20,144 nt of DNA, taken from IMG/VR virus record IMGVR_UViG_3300032271_002374, positions 1 to 20,144 of that record, one strand, 5' to 3'. Below the pieces are notes generated by a model. It made no database searches. It saw nothing but the letters and a program-made list of their open reading frames with translations, and was not told the origin of the DNA. Below, one piece after another: positions 6,259 to 13,600 of this stretch (positions are counted from its first letter, which is position 1; each line of letters opens with the position of its first letter). Position numbers and translations under genes: made by a program. The stretch comes from a virus.

Positions 6259-8715
6259 GTGAGCGACCGCAAGCTGTCCCTGCTGGTGAATTTCGTCGGC
6301 ATCGATCGGATGACGCCGGGCATGCGCAAGCTGGTCGATACCGGGCGGAGCGCCAACAAAGAGCTCGAGGCTCTCAAGAAGGAGACGAAAGCGCTCAACG
6401 CGCAGATGGGTCAGGCCAAGGCCCTGCGCACCGTCAGCGATGATCTCAAGAAGGCCAAGGCCGCCTCAGCCGCCGCTGCCGACAAACTGAAGGCTCTGCG
6501 CAGCCAGATCGTCGCGGGCGAGGCGCCGACCAAGAAGCTGGTCTCGGCGATCCGGGGGGCTTCGAACAGTCTCGAGACCATGCAGGCCAAGGAAAAGGAG
6601 GCGGCACAGCGCGCGCGGCAGCTCACGTCGGAGATGCGCGCTGCGGGCGTCGATGTCGCGCGCCTGGGGCAACACGAGCGCACGCTTGGCCAGAACATGG
6701 AGGGCGCCAACCGCCGGATTGAGGAGCAGCGCCGCCTGCTCGACCAGACCCGCGAGGCCCAGCGCCGCGCCTATGCCGTACGCGCGCAAGCCGAGAATAT
6801 TCGCAACCGCGGCGCCGAACATCGCGAGGCAGGCGGGCGGGCGGTAATGGGCGGCATTGCCATGGCCGCGCCGCTGGCGCTGGCAGCCAAGCAGGCGATC
6901 ACGTTCGAGGCGGCGATGGCCGACGTGCGCAAGGTGGTAGATTTCCCGACGCCGCAGGCCTTCGCCCGGATGTCCGATGATGTGCTCACGCTCAGCACGA
7001 AGATCCCCATGGCCGCCGAGGGCATCGCCCAGATCGTTGCCGCCGCCGGCCGCGCCAACGTGCCCCGACAGGAACTGCTGCGCTTTGCGGGCGACGCCGC
7101 CAAGATGGGTGTGGCCTTTGACATGACCGGCGACGAGGCCGGCGAGATGATGGCCAAATGGCGCACCGCCTTCAATCTGTCGCAGACCGGCGTGGTGTCG
7201 CTGGCCGATCAGGTCAACGCGCTGACCAACGCCTATGGCGGCAATGCCACCTCGGTCTCCAACATCGTCACCCGGATCGGCGCGCTCGGCAAGGTTGCCG
7301 GCGTTTCGGCCAGCCAGGTCGCCGCCATGGGCCAGCTGCTCAACAGCGTCGGCGTCGAGGAGGAGATCGCTGCCACCGGCATCAAGAACATGATGCTGGC
7401 CATGACCGCCGGCGCCTCGGCGACCAAAAGCCAGCAACAGGCCTTCAAGGCGCTTGGCCTCGATGCGGGCAACGTGTCGAAGCGGATGCAGACCGATTCA
7501 GCCGGTGCAATCAACGATGTGCTGGCGCGCGTCGTCCGGATGCCCAAGGCGGCCCAGGCGGGCTTGCTGACCGAATTGTTCGGCTCCGAATCCGTCGCTG
7601 CCATCGCACCCATGTTGACCAACCTCGACAAGCTGCAGACGAACATGCGCATGGTCGGCGATCAGGCGCAGTATGCCGGATCGATGCAGAAGGAATACCT
7701 TTCCCGCATCGCCACGACCGAGGGGGCGATGGGGCTGGCGACCAACTCGCTCAAGGCACTCAACATCGAGCTGGGCAAGCAGCTGCTACCGGCAATCACC
7801 GAGGGATCGGGCAGTCTCGTCGGCATGGCCACCAGCATGCGCAACTTCGCATCCGCCCACCCCGAGCTGACCAAGTTCTTCATCCAGGCGGCGGCCGGCG
7901 GCGTCGCAATGCGCATTGCGTTCGGTGGCATGCGCTTCGCACTGGGTGGCCTGTTCGGCCCGCTCGCCAAGGGATGGGAGATCTACTCCAAGTTCCGCGA
8001 GGCAGGCTCGATCGCTGCTGCGTTCCCACGCGTTGCCGCTGCGTTCGGCATGCTGCGCACCGCAGCGATCTTCCTCGGCCAGGGCTTCCTGCGCGCAGGC
8101 GCGATGATGCTCGCCAATCCGATGGTCCTCGTCATCGTCGCGATCGGTGTGGCGATCACCGTGCTGGCCTATCTGGTTTATTCGAACTGGGACAAGATCA
8201 AGGCCGCATTTGGCGCGGGCTGGCAGTGGGTGAAGGACACCCTATCCGCCGCGCCAGCCTGGCTCAGCAATGTGGGCAGCATGATGATGCAGGGCCTGCT
8301 GGCGATGATCGACCCGTACGGGCTGCGCAACCGCCTGCTCGAAGTGGCCCGCAACGGGGTGGACGCGTTCAAGCAGTTCTTCGGCATCAAGTCGCCCTCG
8401 CGCCTGATGATGCAGATGGGCGGCCATGTTGCCGACGGCTTTGCCTTGGGCATCGACGGCAAGGGCAAGAACGCCGCGCAGGCCGCGCGCCGCATGGCAA
8501 CTGGTGTTGCCGCCGCCAGCACGCTGGCGCTCTCACCCGCATCGGCAAGCGCAGCAGGCGCGGCGGGGCAATCCGCAGCCCCGGTCACGATCATCGTTCA
8601 CGTCCACGGGGCCCCGGGCATGAACACCGACGAGCTGGCTGACAAGGTCATCCGCAAAATCGAGGATGCCCAGGGCATAACCGCCCGATCGCGCTATGAC
8701 ACGGAGGGCCGGTGA
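6259..8715 (+). CDS. T: Tail tape measure protein (gpT)
   Basis: The 818-residue protein is the tape measure that sets tail length and helps DNA passage into the host. About residues 25-170 are Lys/Glu/Ala/Arg-rich coiled coil. A TP901-type core follows (about 190-500), with ITFEAAMADVRKVVDFPTP, AGRANVPRQELLRFAGDAAK and SVGVEEEIAATGIKNMMLAM. Hydrophobic segments lie at about 195-212 and 617-641 (LANPMVLVIVAIGVAITVLA), followed by a GIKSPSRLMMQMGGHVADGF motif common near tape measure C-termini. Start is GTG at 6259, just past the E' stop; no better start is visible. Length agrees with P2 T (815 residues), predicting a tail of similar length. Confidence 0.93.
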   Translation: MSDRKLSLLVNFVGIDRMTPGMRKLVDTGRSANKELEALKKETKALNAQMGQAKALRTVSDDLKKAKAASAAAADKLKALRSQIVAGEAPTKKLVSAIRGASNSLETMQAKEKEAAQRARQLTSEMRAAGVDVARLGQHERTLGQNMEGANRRIEEQRRLLDQTREAQRRAYAVRAQAENIRNRGAEHREAGGRAVMGGIAMAAPLALAAKQAITFEAAMADVRKVVDFPTPQAFARMSDDVLTLSTKIPMAAEGIAQIVAAAGRANVPRQELLRFAGDAAKMGVAFDMTGDEAGEMMAKWRTAFNLSQTGVVSLADQVNALTNAYGGNATSVSNIVTRIGALGKVAGVSASQVAAMGQLLNSVGVEEEIAATGIKNMMLAMTAGASATKSQQQAFKALGLDAGNVSKRMQTDSAGAINDVLARVVRMPKAAQAGLLTELFGSESVAAIAPMLTNLDKLQTNMRMVGDQAQYAGSMQKEYLSRIATTEGAMGLATNSLKALNIELGKQLLPAITEGSGSLVGMATSMRNFASAHPELTKFFIQAAAGGVAMRIAFGGMRFALGGLFGPLAKGWEIYSKFREAGSIAAAFPRVAAAFGMLRTAAIFLGQGFLRAGAMMLANPMVLVIVAIGVAITVLAYLVYSNWDKIKAAFGAGWQWVKDTLSAAPAWLSNVGSMMMQGLLAMIDPYGLRNRLLEVARNGVDAFKQFFGIKSPSRLMMQMGGHVADGFALGIDGKGKNAAQAARRMATGVAAASTLALSPASASAAGAAGQSAAPVTIIVHVHGAPGMNTDELADKVIRKIEDAQGITARSRYDTEGR

Positions 8716-9113
8716 TGGCTGCCATTGCAACGCCCGCCCAGCTGCTCACCCTGGGCATGTTCGTGTTCGGCTTGGACACCCTTGCCTATTCCGAGCTGCA
8801 GCGCCGGATCACCTGGCGCCACGAGGCCAGCGAGCGCTTCGGCGCCCGCCCGGCGGTCCAGTTCATCGGCCCGGGCGACGATGACGTGACGATTGGCGGT
8901 AGCTGCATTCCCGAGATCGCCGGCAAGTACAGCGCGATCGACACGCTGCGCGGCATGGGCGACACCGGCGACGCCTGGCCGCTAATGAATGGGCTGGGAG
9001 AGGTCTGGGGCCGCTATGTGATCGTCGGCCTCGACCTCACCCACCAGACCATCATGGCCGGCGGCATCCCGCGGCGCATCGACTTCACCGTGACGCTCAA
9101 GCGCAAGGACTGA
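8715..9113 (+). CDS. U: Tail terminator/completion protein U
   Basis: The 132-residue protein is of the P2 gpU family, which caps or completes the tail tube. Landmarks are LGMFVFGLDTLAYSELQRRITWRH (shown in part: LDTLAYSELQRRI), GSCIPEIAGKYSAIDTLRGM and the C-terminal IMAGGIPRRIDFTVTLKR. The ATG at 8715 is preferred because GGAGG lies seven bases upstream and TGATG couples it to the tape measure stop; a GTG one codon earlier is the alternative. It is followed after a single base by gene D, the same T-U-D order as in P2. Confidence 0.92.
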   Translation: MAAIATPAQLLTLGMFVFGLDTLAYSELQRRITWRHEASERFGARPAVQFIGPGDDDVTIGGSCIPEIAGKYSAIDTLRGMGDTGDAWPLMNGLGEVWGRYVIVGLDLTHQTIMAGGIPRRIDFTVTLKRKD

Positions 9114-9114
9114 C

Positions 9115-10110
9115 ATGGCCGTCAACAAGGCTGGGATCCGCCTCACCCTCGACGATGGCACCGATTTGGCCGACAAGATCGACCCACGCTTCCTCGAGCT
9201 GACGCTGGTGGAAAAGCGCGGCGGGGAGGCCGACGAGCTGTCGCTCACGCTGCACAATCATGACGGGCAACTGCAAGCGCCCACCACCGGCCGCTACATC
9301 CGGCTCTTGCTGGGGTGGGAGAGCGGCGACGACGTTACCGTCGGCTTGGTCGACAAGGGTGCGTTCAAGGTCGACGAGGTCGAGGAAAGCGGCCCGCCTG
9401 ACAAGATCCTGATCCGCGCGCGCTCGGCCGACTTCACCGGCCCGGCGCGGCAGCGGCGCGTGAAGGTCTGGCGGGACGGAACGCTAGGCGCGATCTTGTA
9501 CATGATCGCTGCGCGCTACGGGCTGACCGCCCAGGTCCACCCTGACCTCGCCTCACTGGCGGTCGCCACGATCGAGCAGCATAACAAAAGCGACCACGCG
9601 TTCGTGCGCGATCTGGGGCAGCGCTATGACGCGGTCGCCACATGGAAAAACCGACGACTGGTTTTCATGCCCGTGGGCAGCGCCACCACTGCCACCGGGG
9701 CGGTGCTGCCGATCGTCACTATTACCCGGCAGAGTGGGTGGCAATGGTCCTGCCGTCAGGCAGATCGCGGTCGCTACGATGGCGCCGAGGCGCAATGGCA
9801 TGATCCGAGCACCGGTAATCGCCGCACCCACAAGACGTCCGGCGAAAACCGCAAGCGTCTGAAACGGGTCTATGCGAGCGAGGCCGAAGCGCGGCAGGCA
9901 ACAGCGGCAGAGGCGAAGAAGCGGGCGCGGGGGAAGCTCGCCTTTACCTATGAACTTGCGGCCGCCGATTTGCAGCTCCAGCCCAATGGGCCTGTGCAGT
10001 TGTCGGGCTGGACAGGTCCGATCGATGCAGCTTCCTGGCTGATCGAAAGCGTCGAGACATCAATGGGGGCGAGAGGGTTACGCCAGCGGCTCGAACTGGT
10101 GAGCCGCTGA
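9115..10110 (+). CDS. D: Baseplate hub / late control protein D
   Basis: The 331-residue protein is a gpD-family baseplate hub, the adaptor between tail tube and spike V. Landmarks: FLELTLVEKRGGEADELSLT near the N-terminus, GRYIRLLLGWESGDDVTVGL, the KVDEVEESGPPDKILIRARS and DFTGPARQRRVKVW segments (about 83-123), LGQRYDAVATWKNRRLVFMP and a C-terminal domain with SWLIESVETSMGARGLRQRL. The name late control reflects P2 history; the protein is structural. It is the last gene of the rightward tail operon. Its stop is only five bases from the end of the convergent DUF3037 gene, and no standard terminator is visible between them. Confidence 0.92.
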   Translation: MAVNKAGIRLTLDDGTDLADKIDPRFLELTLVEKRGGEADELSLTLHNHDGQLQAPTTGRYIRLLLGWESGDDVTVGLVDKGAFKVDEVEESGPPDKILIRARSADFTGPARQRRVKVWRDGTLGAILYMIAARYGLTAQVHPDLASLAVATIEQHNKSDHAFVRDLGQRYDAVATWKNRRLVFMPVGSATTATGAVLPIVTITRQSGWQWSCRQADRGRYDGAEAQWHDPSTGNRRTHKTSGENRKRLKRVYASEAEARQATAAEAKKRARGKLAFTYELAAADLQLQPNGPVQLSGWTGPIDAASWLIESVETSMGARGLRQRLELVSR

Positions 10111-10115
10111 CGCCT

Positions 10116-10976
10116 TCAGTGTGTCATGCCAGCGGCATGCGCCTCGTATTCATTAGCCATTTGGTCGACGAGCAGCGGAATTTCATTCTCTTCGAAGACC
10201 TCGACCCCATCGGCCTTGCTCAGCACCTTCTTCGCCTTTTCGAAGGCGCCCTTCAACTCGGGAGCCGATGGGGCGCCAAGTATGAAGTGGGGCACGAAGT
10301 GTTCGGTGGCATCTTGGACCGATTGAAGATTGCCAAGCCAGCGCCGGGCCTTCTCCATAATTCTGTCCGCGTCTGCCAGATCCAGCGAGAGCGGCTCGTA
10401 GGCATGCCACACGCCGTTCTTCCAGGCATGCTTGAACTCGATGGTATCGTCGGCCGCTACGATTGTCTTCGTTTCCAGCGGGACGTTGATTTCCCGCTGC
10501 TCGAGCATTTCGCGGACGGGACGCCAAACGTCATCGTCGGTGCGACGCGCTGAGCCAGCGGTTTCGTATTTTCCCACGAATCTTTGGTAGATGCGTTCGA
10601 ACGTCTTCTCGAGTGAGGAGGAAACACCACTGGATGCATGCGACCAACGCAATGAGCTATCGTTGTTCTGCATGATGGTCCGAATCACGGAGTCGATCTG
10701 CAGATTGCCGTCCAGCAAGTCCTGCTTTTGAAAGCGCGTCTTGGCCCGTTCGATCGCACGATCCATCATGTGCATCGTGTCCAGGAAGGCGGCGCGGGTG
10801 AGACTTGGAAACATCTGGCGGAACCGGCCAATTCGATGGGTCGTTTTCGCAAGCAACACAGCGGGATCGCAGCCCACCGACGGCGCGATCAAGATGACCC
10901 CCACGTTCACGAACTCCGCCGAGATCGGATCATGGACGTACCGCAGGGTCACATATGAGTAGGAGCGCTCGTTCAT
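10116..10976 (-). CDS. DUF3037-family protein, partner of HipA-like kinase
   Basis: The 286-residue protein starts MNERSYSYVTLRYVHDPISA, followed by EFVNVGVILIAP: the conserved N-terminal pattern of DUF3037. No signal peptide or membrane segment is visible. The middle is charged and helical; the C-terminus has FVPHFILGAPSAPELKGAF. The biochemical role is unknown. Its start overlaps the stop of the kinase gene by ATGA, with AAGGG seven bases upstream, so the two are translationally coupled. Genes of these two families commonly occur side by side in bacteria, from general knowledge. It could be the kinase's substrate, regulator or antitoxin; this is inference. Local GC is about 55% in a sampled line, lower than the tail genes, suggesting separate acquisition. 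Confidence 0.78.
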   Translation of the reverse strand: MNERSYSYVTLRYVHDPISAEFVNVGVILIAPSVGCDPAVLLAKTTHRIGRFRQMFPSLTRAAFLDTMHMMDRAIERAKTRFQKQDLLDGNLQIDSVIRTIMQNNDSSLRWSHASSGVSSSLEKTFERIYQRFVGKYETAGSARRTDDDVWRPVREMLEQREINVPLETKTIVAADDTIEFKHAWKNGVWHAYEPLSLDLADADRIMEKARRWLGNLQSVQDATEHFVPHFILGAPSAPELKGAFEKAKKVLSKADGVEVFEENEIPLLVDQMANEYEAHAAGMTH

Positions 10977-11761
10977 GCCAGAACCCTTCTCAGCTCTTCA
11001 ATCAGCCCTTCGATGTTGTCTCGCGCGCGTCTAATCTGCAATCGCGCATCCGTTACCACCGCACCTGATCCCAGCCATTCCATTGGCAGATCGCGCCCAT
11101 AGTCGTCGATCATGCCATCGGACAAGCTTTTCCAGCGTTCAACGACCGGCGCCCAGTCCACGTTCCGCCGACGCAATGCGTCGGCGAAGATCTGGACGCC
11201 AGGCGCCTCAAAGGCTCGCAAACCTCCCGGCGCCCAAGGCTTCGGTCCGAGCAGGAACTGAGGAAAGCACAATTCATGATCGAAAACGTAAAAGCTCTCC
11301 CCGGAACGTATGCAGTTGACGTTCCCCCCGCGCCGATCGCTGTTTTCAATTGCAGAGTCGAAGGCCAAAGCCGCGGCGACATCAGCGGTCATCTGTTCGC
11401 TCATCGTCAAAGGCGGGAGCCAATCTACATAGCCCCCGCCGATGAACCTTGATCCGAATGCGACCAGTGAACCACTTGCAGCACGCGCAACCCATGCTCG
11501 ATCGAGCAAGCTGTTGAGCCACTGCGACGACATGTCGACATAAAATGGCTCTGGAACCTTGATACCAAGATCATAGGCCAGCTGAGCGCAGATGATTTCG
11601 CAGGCTAACCCCACGACACCCCTATCGCATCCACCCGCAGGCTTCAGTACCAACTCGACGTCGCTGCCATCGCTGGCTTCAGCGACAATGATGCCTGGAG
11701 TGGTACGTCCCGCTATGGTCTTCTGATAGAATTCGACGGCACGGACACGTCTAATCACCAT
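10973..11761 (-). CDS. HipA-family kinase (HipA_2 type)
   Basis: With the ATG at 11761 (AGAAGGGGG just upstream) the protein has 262 residues; a longer frame from 11821 adds 20 residues without better support. Kinase features: VELVLKPAGG with probable ATP-binding Lys40, an AFDSAIENSDRRGGNVN catalytic loop with Asp142 and Asn147, and FYVFDHELCF with metal-binding Asp161. This corresponds to the HipA-like kinase domain found as a stand-alone protein, lacking the N-terminal HipB-contact domain of E. coli HipA (440 residues). HipA itself phosphorylates a tRNA synthetase; the target here is unknown. It is coupled to the DUF3037 gene and is part of the repressor-led minus-strand operon. GC is low (about 47% in a sampled line). 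Confidence 0.78.
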   Translation of the reverse strand: MVIRRVRAVEFYQKTIAGRTTPGIIVAEASDGSDVELVLKPAGGCDRGVVGLACEIICAQLAYDLGIKVPEPFYVDMSSQWLNSLLDRAWVARAASGSLVAFGSRFIGGGYVDWLPPLTMSEQMTADVAAALAFDSAIENSDRRGGNVNCIRSGESFYVFDHELCFPQFLLGPKPWAPGGLRAFEAPGVQIFADALRRRNVDWAPVVERWKSLSDGMIDDYGRDLPMEWLGSGAVVTDARLQIRRARDNIEGLIEELRRVLA

Positions 11762-11851
11762 GCGCCCCCTTCTCCGATCACGGAATAAGCAATGCTGTTC
11801 CCAAGACGCTGCGTCGGCCATTGCGCGCCGACCTGACGTGCATCGGGAGAA

Positions 11852-12370
11852 TCAACACGCCCCAGCCTTCTTTGCGCCATAGGTGGCCTGACTCACGGTG
11901 TACTTGTCCCCTGCCCGCGACGAGAGCTGGTTGATCAAGCCCTTGCACGAGAAGCCCTGCATGCTGAGGTATTGCTTCGCGGATTCCGCCGCCTGTTCGT
12001 TCCAATCGACGTCCATGCTGTCGACTGCAGCGGTCGCATCCGCGACATCGTAACCATCACCGGCCCGTGACGAGAGCTGGTTGATCAGTCCGTTGCGCGA
12101 AAAGCCCTGCATGCTGAGGTACTGCTTGGCCGAGCGAAGCGCGTTCTCCTGCGGCCCGGTGAGCGACGGCGTGGGCTTCTCGGCCACCTGTGTTGCGGCG
12201 GAGGCACCACTGGCGGGCTGATCAATTGCTGCAGCCACCGGTGCCTTTCCGGTCCCGTTCTTGTCGCCGACGATCGCGCCGATGATCCCCAGCGCGACGA
12301 AAGCCCCAATCACGCCAAGGCATCCGATGCCCAGCTTTTTGCCCCAGCCCATCTTTTTTGGTTCAGTCAC
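11852..12370 (-). CDS. Ltp-repeat membrane protein, possible superinfection exclusion
   Basis: The 172-residue protein has a basic N-terminus, a membrane anchor at about residues 13-35 (LGIGCLGVIGAFVALGIIGA), an Ala/Pro/Thr linker, then two copies of a helical domain at about 76-125 and 127-170. Each has AKQYLSMQGFS, then GLINQLSSRAGD. This is the Ltp-type repeat (Pfam PF07553), best known from the lipoprotein of Streptococcus thermophilus phage TP-J34, which blocks DNA injection by incoming phages. No proper lipobox is seen, so this version is anchored by a helix, not by lipid. GTG start at 12370 has AGGGGA seven bases upstream. It is 15 bases after the HIRAN gene in the lysogenic operon. 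Exclusion is inferred from family and context. Confidence 0.72.
   Translation of the reverse strand: MTEPKKMGWGKKLGIGCLGVIGAFVALGIIGAIVGDKNGTGKAPVAAAIDQPASGASAATQVAEKPTPSLTGPQENALRSAKQYLSMQGFSRNGLINQLSSRAGDGYDVADATAAVDSMDVDWNEQAAESAKQYLSMQGFSCKGLINQLSSRAGDKYTVSQATYGAKKAGAC
11906..11980 (-). repeat. Direct repeat copy 2 within the Ltp gene
   Basis: This 75-base unit encodes residues 131-155 and matches the unit at 12056-12130 in 64 of 75 positions by hand comparison. The copies are spaced exactly 150 bases (50 codons) apart. The high nucleotide identity points to a fairly recent internal duplication or to gene conversion. Confidence 0.8.
12056..12130 (-). repeat. Direct repeat copy 1 within the Ltp gene
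   Basis: Partner of the unit at 11906-11980; encodes residues 81-105 of the same protein. Only conservative changes separate the encoded segments (for example SRNG versus SCKG). Confidence 0.8.
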
Positions 12371-12385
12371 TTCGGTGTCCCCTGT

Positions 12386-12823
12386 TCAGTAATCATCCCA
12401 GACCGGATCCGGGAAAAACCCCGGATCATGGTCGAAATCTGCTCGCGGTTCTTGCCCCCGCTCATCCAGTGCCGGCTCAAACTCGACCGCCGGCACAGCG
12501 CCATTAAACGCGACGCGGATCCACGCGCCGAACGGCGAAGGTCGCTGGAAGACGGCCTGGATCTCGATGCCTGATGCGATCAGACTGCCGATGCGGCCAC
12601 ACCGTTCGGCCGTCAGGTAACCTAGCTGGACGCCTCGCACGGAAAACACTGCCACCGCCCGGCTGTCGTGGCGATTGCGCGGCTCAGGGCGCAGCTCGAC
12701 CATCTCGCCGGGCTTGCACAACAGGATTTCAAAGCGACGGTCTGAGCCGTCACGGTTGGCATGGTCCGCACCGACCACGGCCAGCGACATCGCGGGGAGC
12801 GGAGCCGCAGGCGCCTGGGTCAT
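12386..12823 (-). CDS. HIRAN-domain protein
   Basis: The 145-residue protein is almost entirely a HIRAN domain (about residues 13-110): SLAVVGADHANRDGSDRRFE, CKPGEMVELRPEPRNRHDSR and AVAVFSVRGVQLGYLTAERC. HIRAN domains bind DNA ends, notably 3' single-stranded ends in the eukaryotic remodeller HLTF, and also occur alone in bacteria and phages. A short acidic C-terminal tail follows (residues about 115-145). The ATG overlaps the stop of the repressor gene (ATGA), so it is made together with the repressor. A role in sensing or handling damaged DNA, or in prophage induction, is possible but not shown. Confidence 0.82.
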   Translation of the reverse strand: MTQAPAAPLPAMSLAVVGADHANRDGSDRRFEILLCKPGEMVELRPEPRNRHDSRAVAVFSVRGVQLGYLTAERCGRIGSLIASGIEIQAVFQRPSPFGAWIRVAFNGAVPAVEFEPALDERGQEPRADFDHDPGFFPDPVWDDY

Positions 12824-13506
12824 AGTTTCCGGACGACGGCCACCACCCGGCCGACGATGTGCAGTTCGCCGTCGGTAGCGCGCGCGTCGCGGACGAGCTG
12901 GTTGTCGGAGCTGATCTGCATCGAGCCGTCCGGCAGCTGGCGCAGGCGCTTGATCATGGCCATGCCGCCGTAGACGATCGCCCAGATCTTGTCGCCAAAC
13001 TCGGGCACGCGCTCCGACTTGTCGACCACCACGATGTCGTGATCCGAGATCGTCGGTGACATCGAATCTCCGATACCCTTGGTCGTGAAGAGATGGCTCG
13101 GCGCCGACTGGGTAAACTGGCGAAGCCAGCGACGCGAAAAGCCTACCTTCTCTGCATCCACGTGATCGGTGTCTGTGAACGTACCGCCCAAGCCGTAAGC
13201 GAAGTCGATCAGGTCGATTTCCACCTGATCGGCATCCGGCTCGGGCACGGCCGTTGCGCGAGGTTTGGAACCCCCGCCCGAAAGCGGAGGCTGTTCGCCA
13301 CCGTCGGCGACCTCAGTCTCGTCCATTAGATATTCGGAGGTCGTGCCAAGCTCACGTGCAATCCGGTGGGTATGCTTAGAGCCTTGTGCCGGCTCGTTGA
13401 GCAGTTTCCAGATGGTTGTGGCAGACACGCCTACGCGCCTTGCCAGCTCACTCTGGCTAACGTCGTGGGCTGCCATCAAGGCAAGAAGTCGATCGCTTCG
13501 AAACAC
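12820..13506 (-). CDS. CI/LexA-like prophage repressor with S24 peptidase domain
   Basis: The GTG at 13506 gives 228 residues and a start just downstream of an operator, with TAGGG eight bases upstream; the open frame reaches 13635, but that would run through both operators. An N-terminal helix-turn-helix is at about residues 17-37 (QSELARRVGVSATTIWKLLN). The C-terminal S24 domain has GIGDSMSPT with Ser148 and MIKRL with Lys186, the usual spacing of the catalytic pair. No Ala-Gly or Cys-Gly cleavage dipeptide is seen in the linker, so self-cleavage is uncertain. It should bind the CAACCATGGTTG sites, block the early genes at right, and drive the lysogenic operon at left. Confidence 0.88.
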   Translation of the reverse strand: MFRSDRLLALMAAHDVSQSELARRVGVSATTIWKLLNEPAQGSKHTHRIARELGTTSEYLMDETEVADGGEQPPLSGGGSKPRATAVPEPDADQVEIDLIDFAYGLGGTFTDTDHVDAEKVGFSRRWLRQFTQSAPSHLFTTKGIGDSMSPTISDHDIVVVDKSERVPEFGDKIWAIVYGGMAMIKRLRQLPDGSMQISSDNQLVRDARATDGELHIVGRVVAVVRKL

Positions 13507-13591
13507 GGTCGGAACCCTACAACCATGGTTGAAATCTGCGATCCAAGTTTTGTTGTTGCATGCACCTGCAACTTTGGGTAAATCTTCAACC
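13507..13591. promoter_or_regulatory. Divergent repressor/cro control region
   Basis: This 85-base stretch separates the minus-strand repressor start from the plus-strand cro start and must contain both promoters. It is more AT-rich than its flanks. It holds one operator palindrome and most of a second, plus an inverted repeat GTTGCA (13555-13560) / TGCAAC (13567-13572) midway between them. A rightward promoter could use TTGCAT (13556-13561) and TAAATC (13579-13584) at 17-base spacing, but the match to consensus is weak. No leftward promoter boxes were chosen with confidence. Confidence 0.7.
13520..13531. promoter_or_regulatory. Operator palindrome, repressor-proximal
   Basis: The perfect 12-base palindrome CAACCATGGTTG lies 14 bases upstream of the repressor start. 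The same core recurs at 13587-13598. Two identical palindromes between divergent regulators are typical of repressor operators, so this is the likely site of autoregulation. Binding is inferred. Confidence 0.75.
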
Positions 13592-13600
13592 ATGGTTGAA
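13585..13600. promoter_or_regulatory. Operator palindrome containing the cro start codon
   Basis: The perfect 16-base palindrome TTCAACCATGGTTGAA shares its 12-base core with the other operator, centre-to-centre 67 bases away. The ATG at its centre (13592-13594) is the best start of the Cro-like gene, so the operator extends into the coding sequence. Repressor bound here would cover the translation start region of the early operon. Confidence 0.78.

Noticed and set aside
7158-8642. A 494-codon plus-strand frame inside the tape measure gene
   Set aside because: It is Arg/Gly/His-rich shadow sequence in another frame, with no start signal, and the tape measure protein is well supported by family motifs.
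10125-10139. CATGCC/GGCATG hairpin as terminator between D and DUF3037
   Set aside because: It lies inside the DUF3037 coding end, has only six pairs and no T-run on either strand, so a terminator could not be supported.
11838-12370. Possible lipoprotein signal at GIGC in the Ltp-repeat protein
   Set aside because: The hydrophobic stretch before the Cys is too short, position -3 is Gly, and the hydrophobic helix continues past the Cys, as expected for a membrane anchor.
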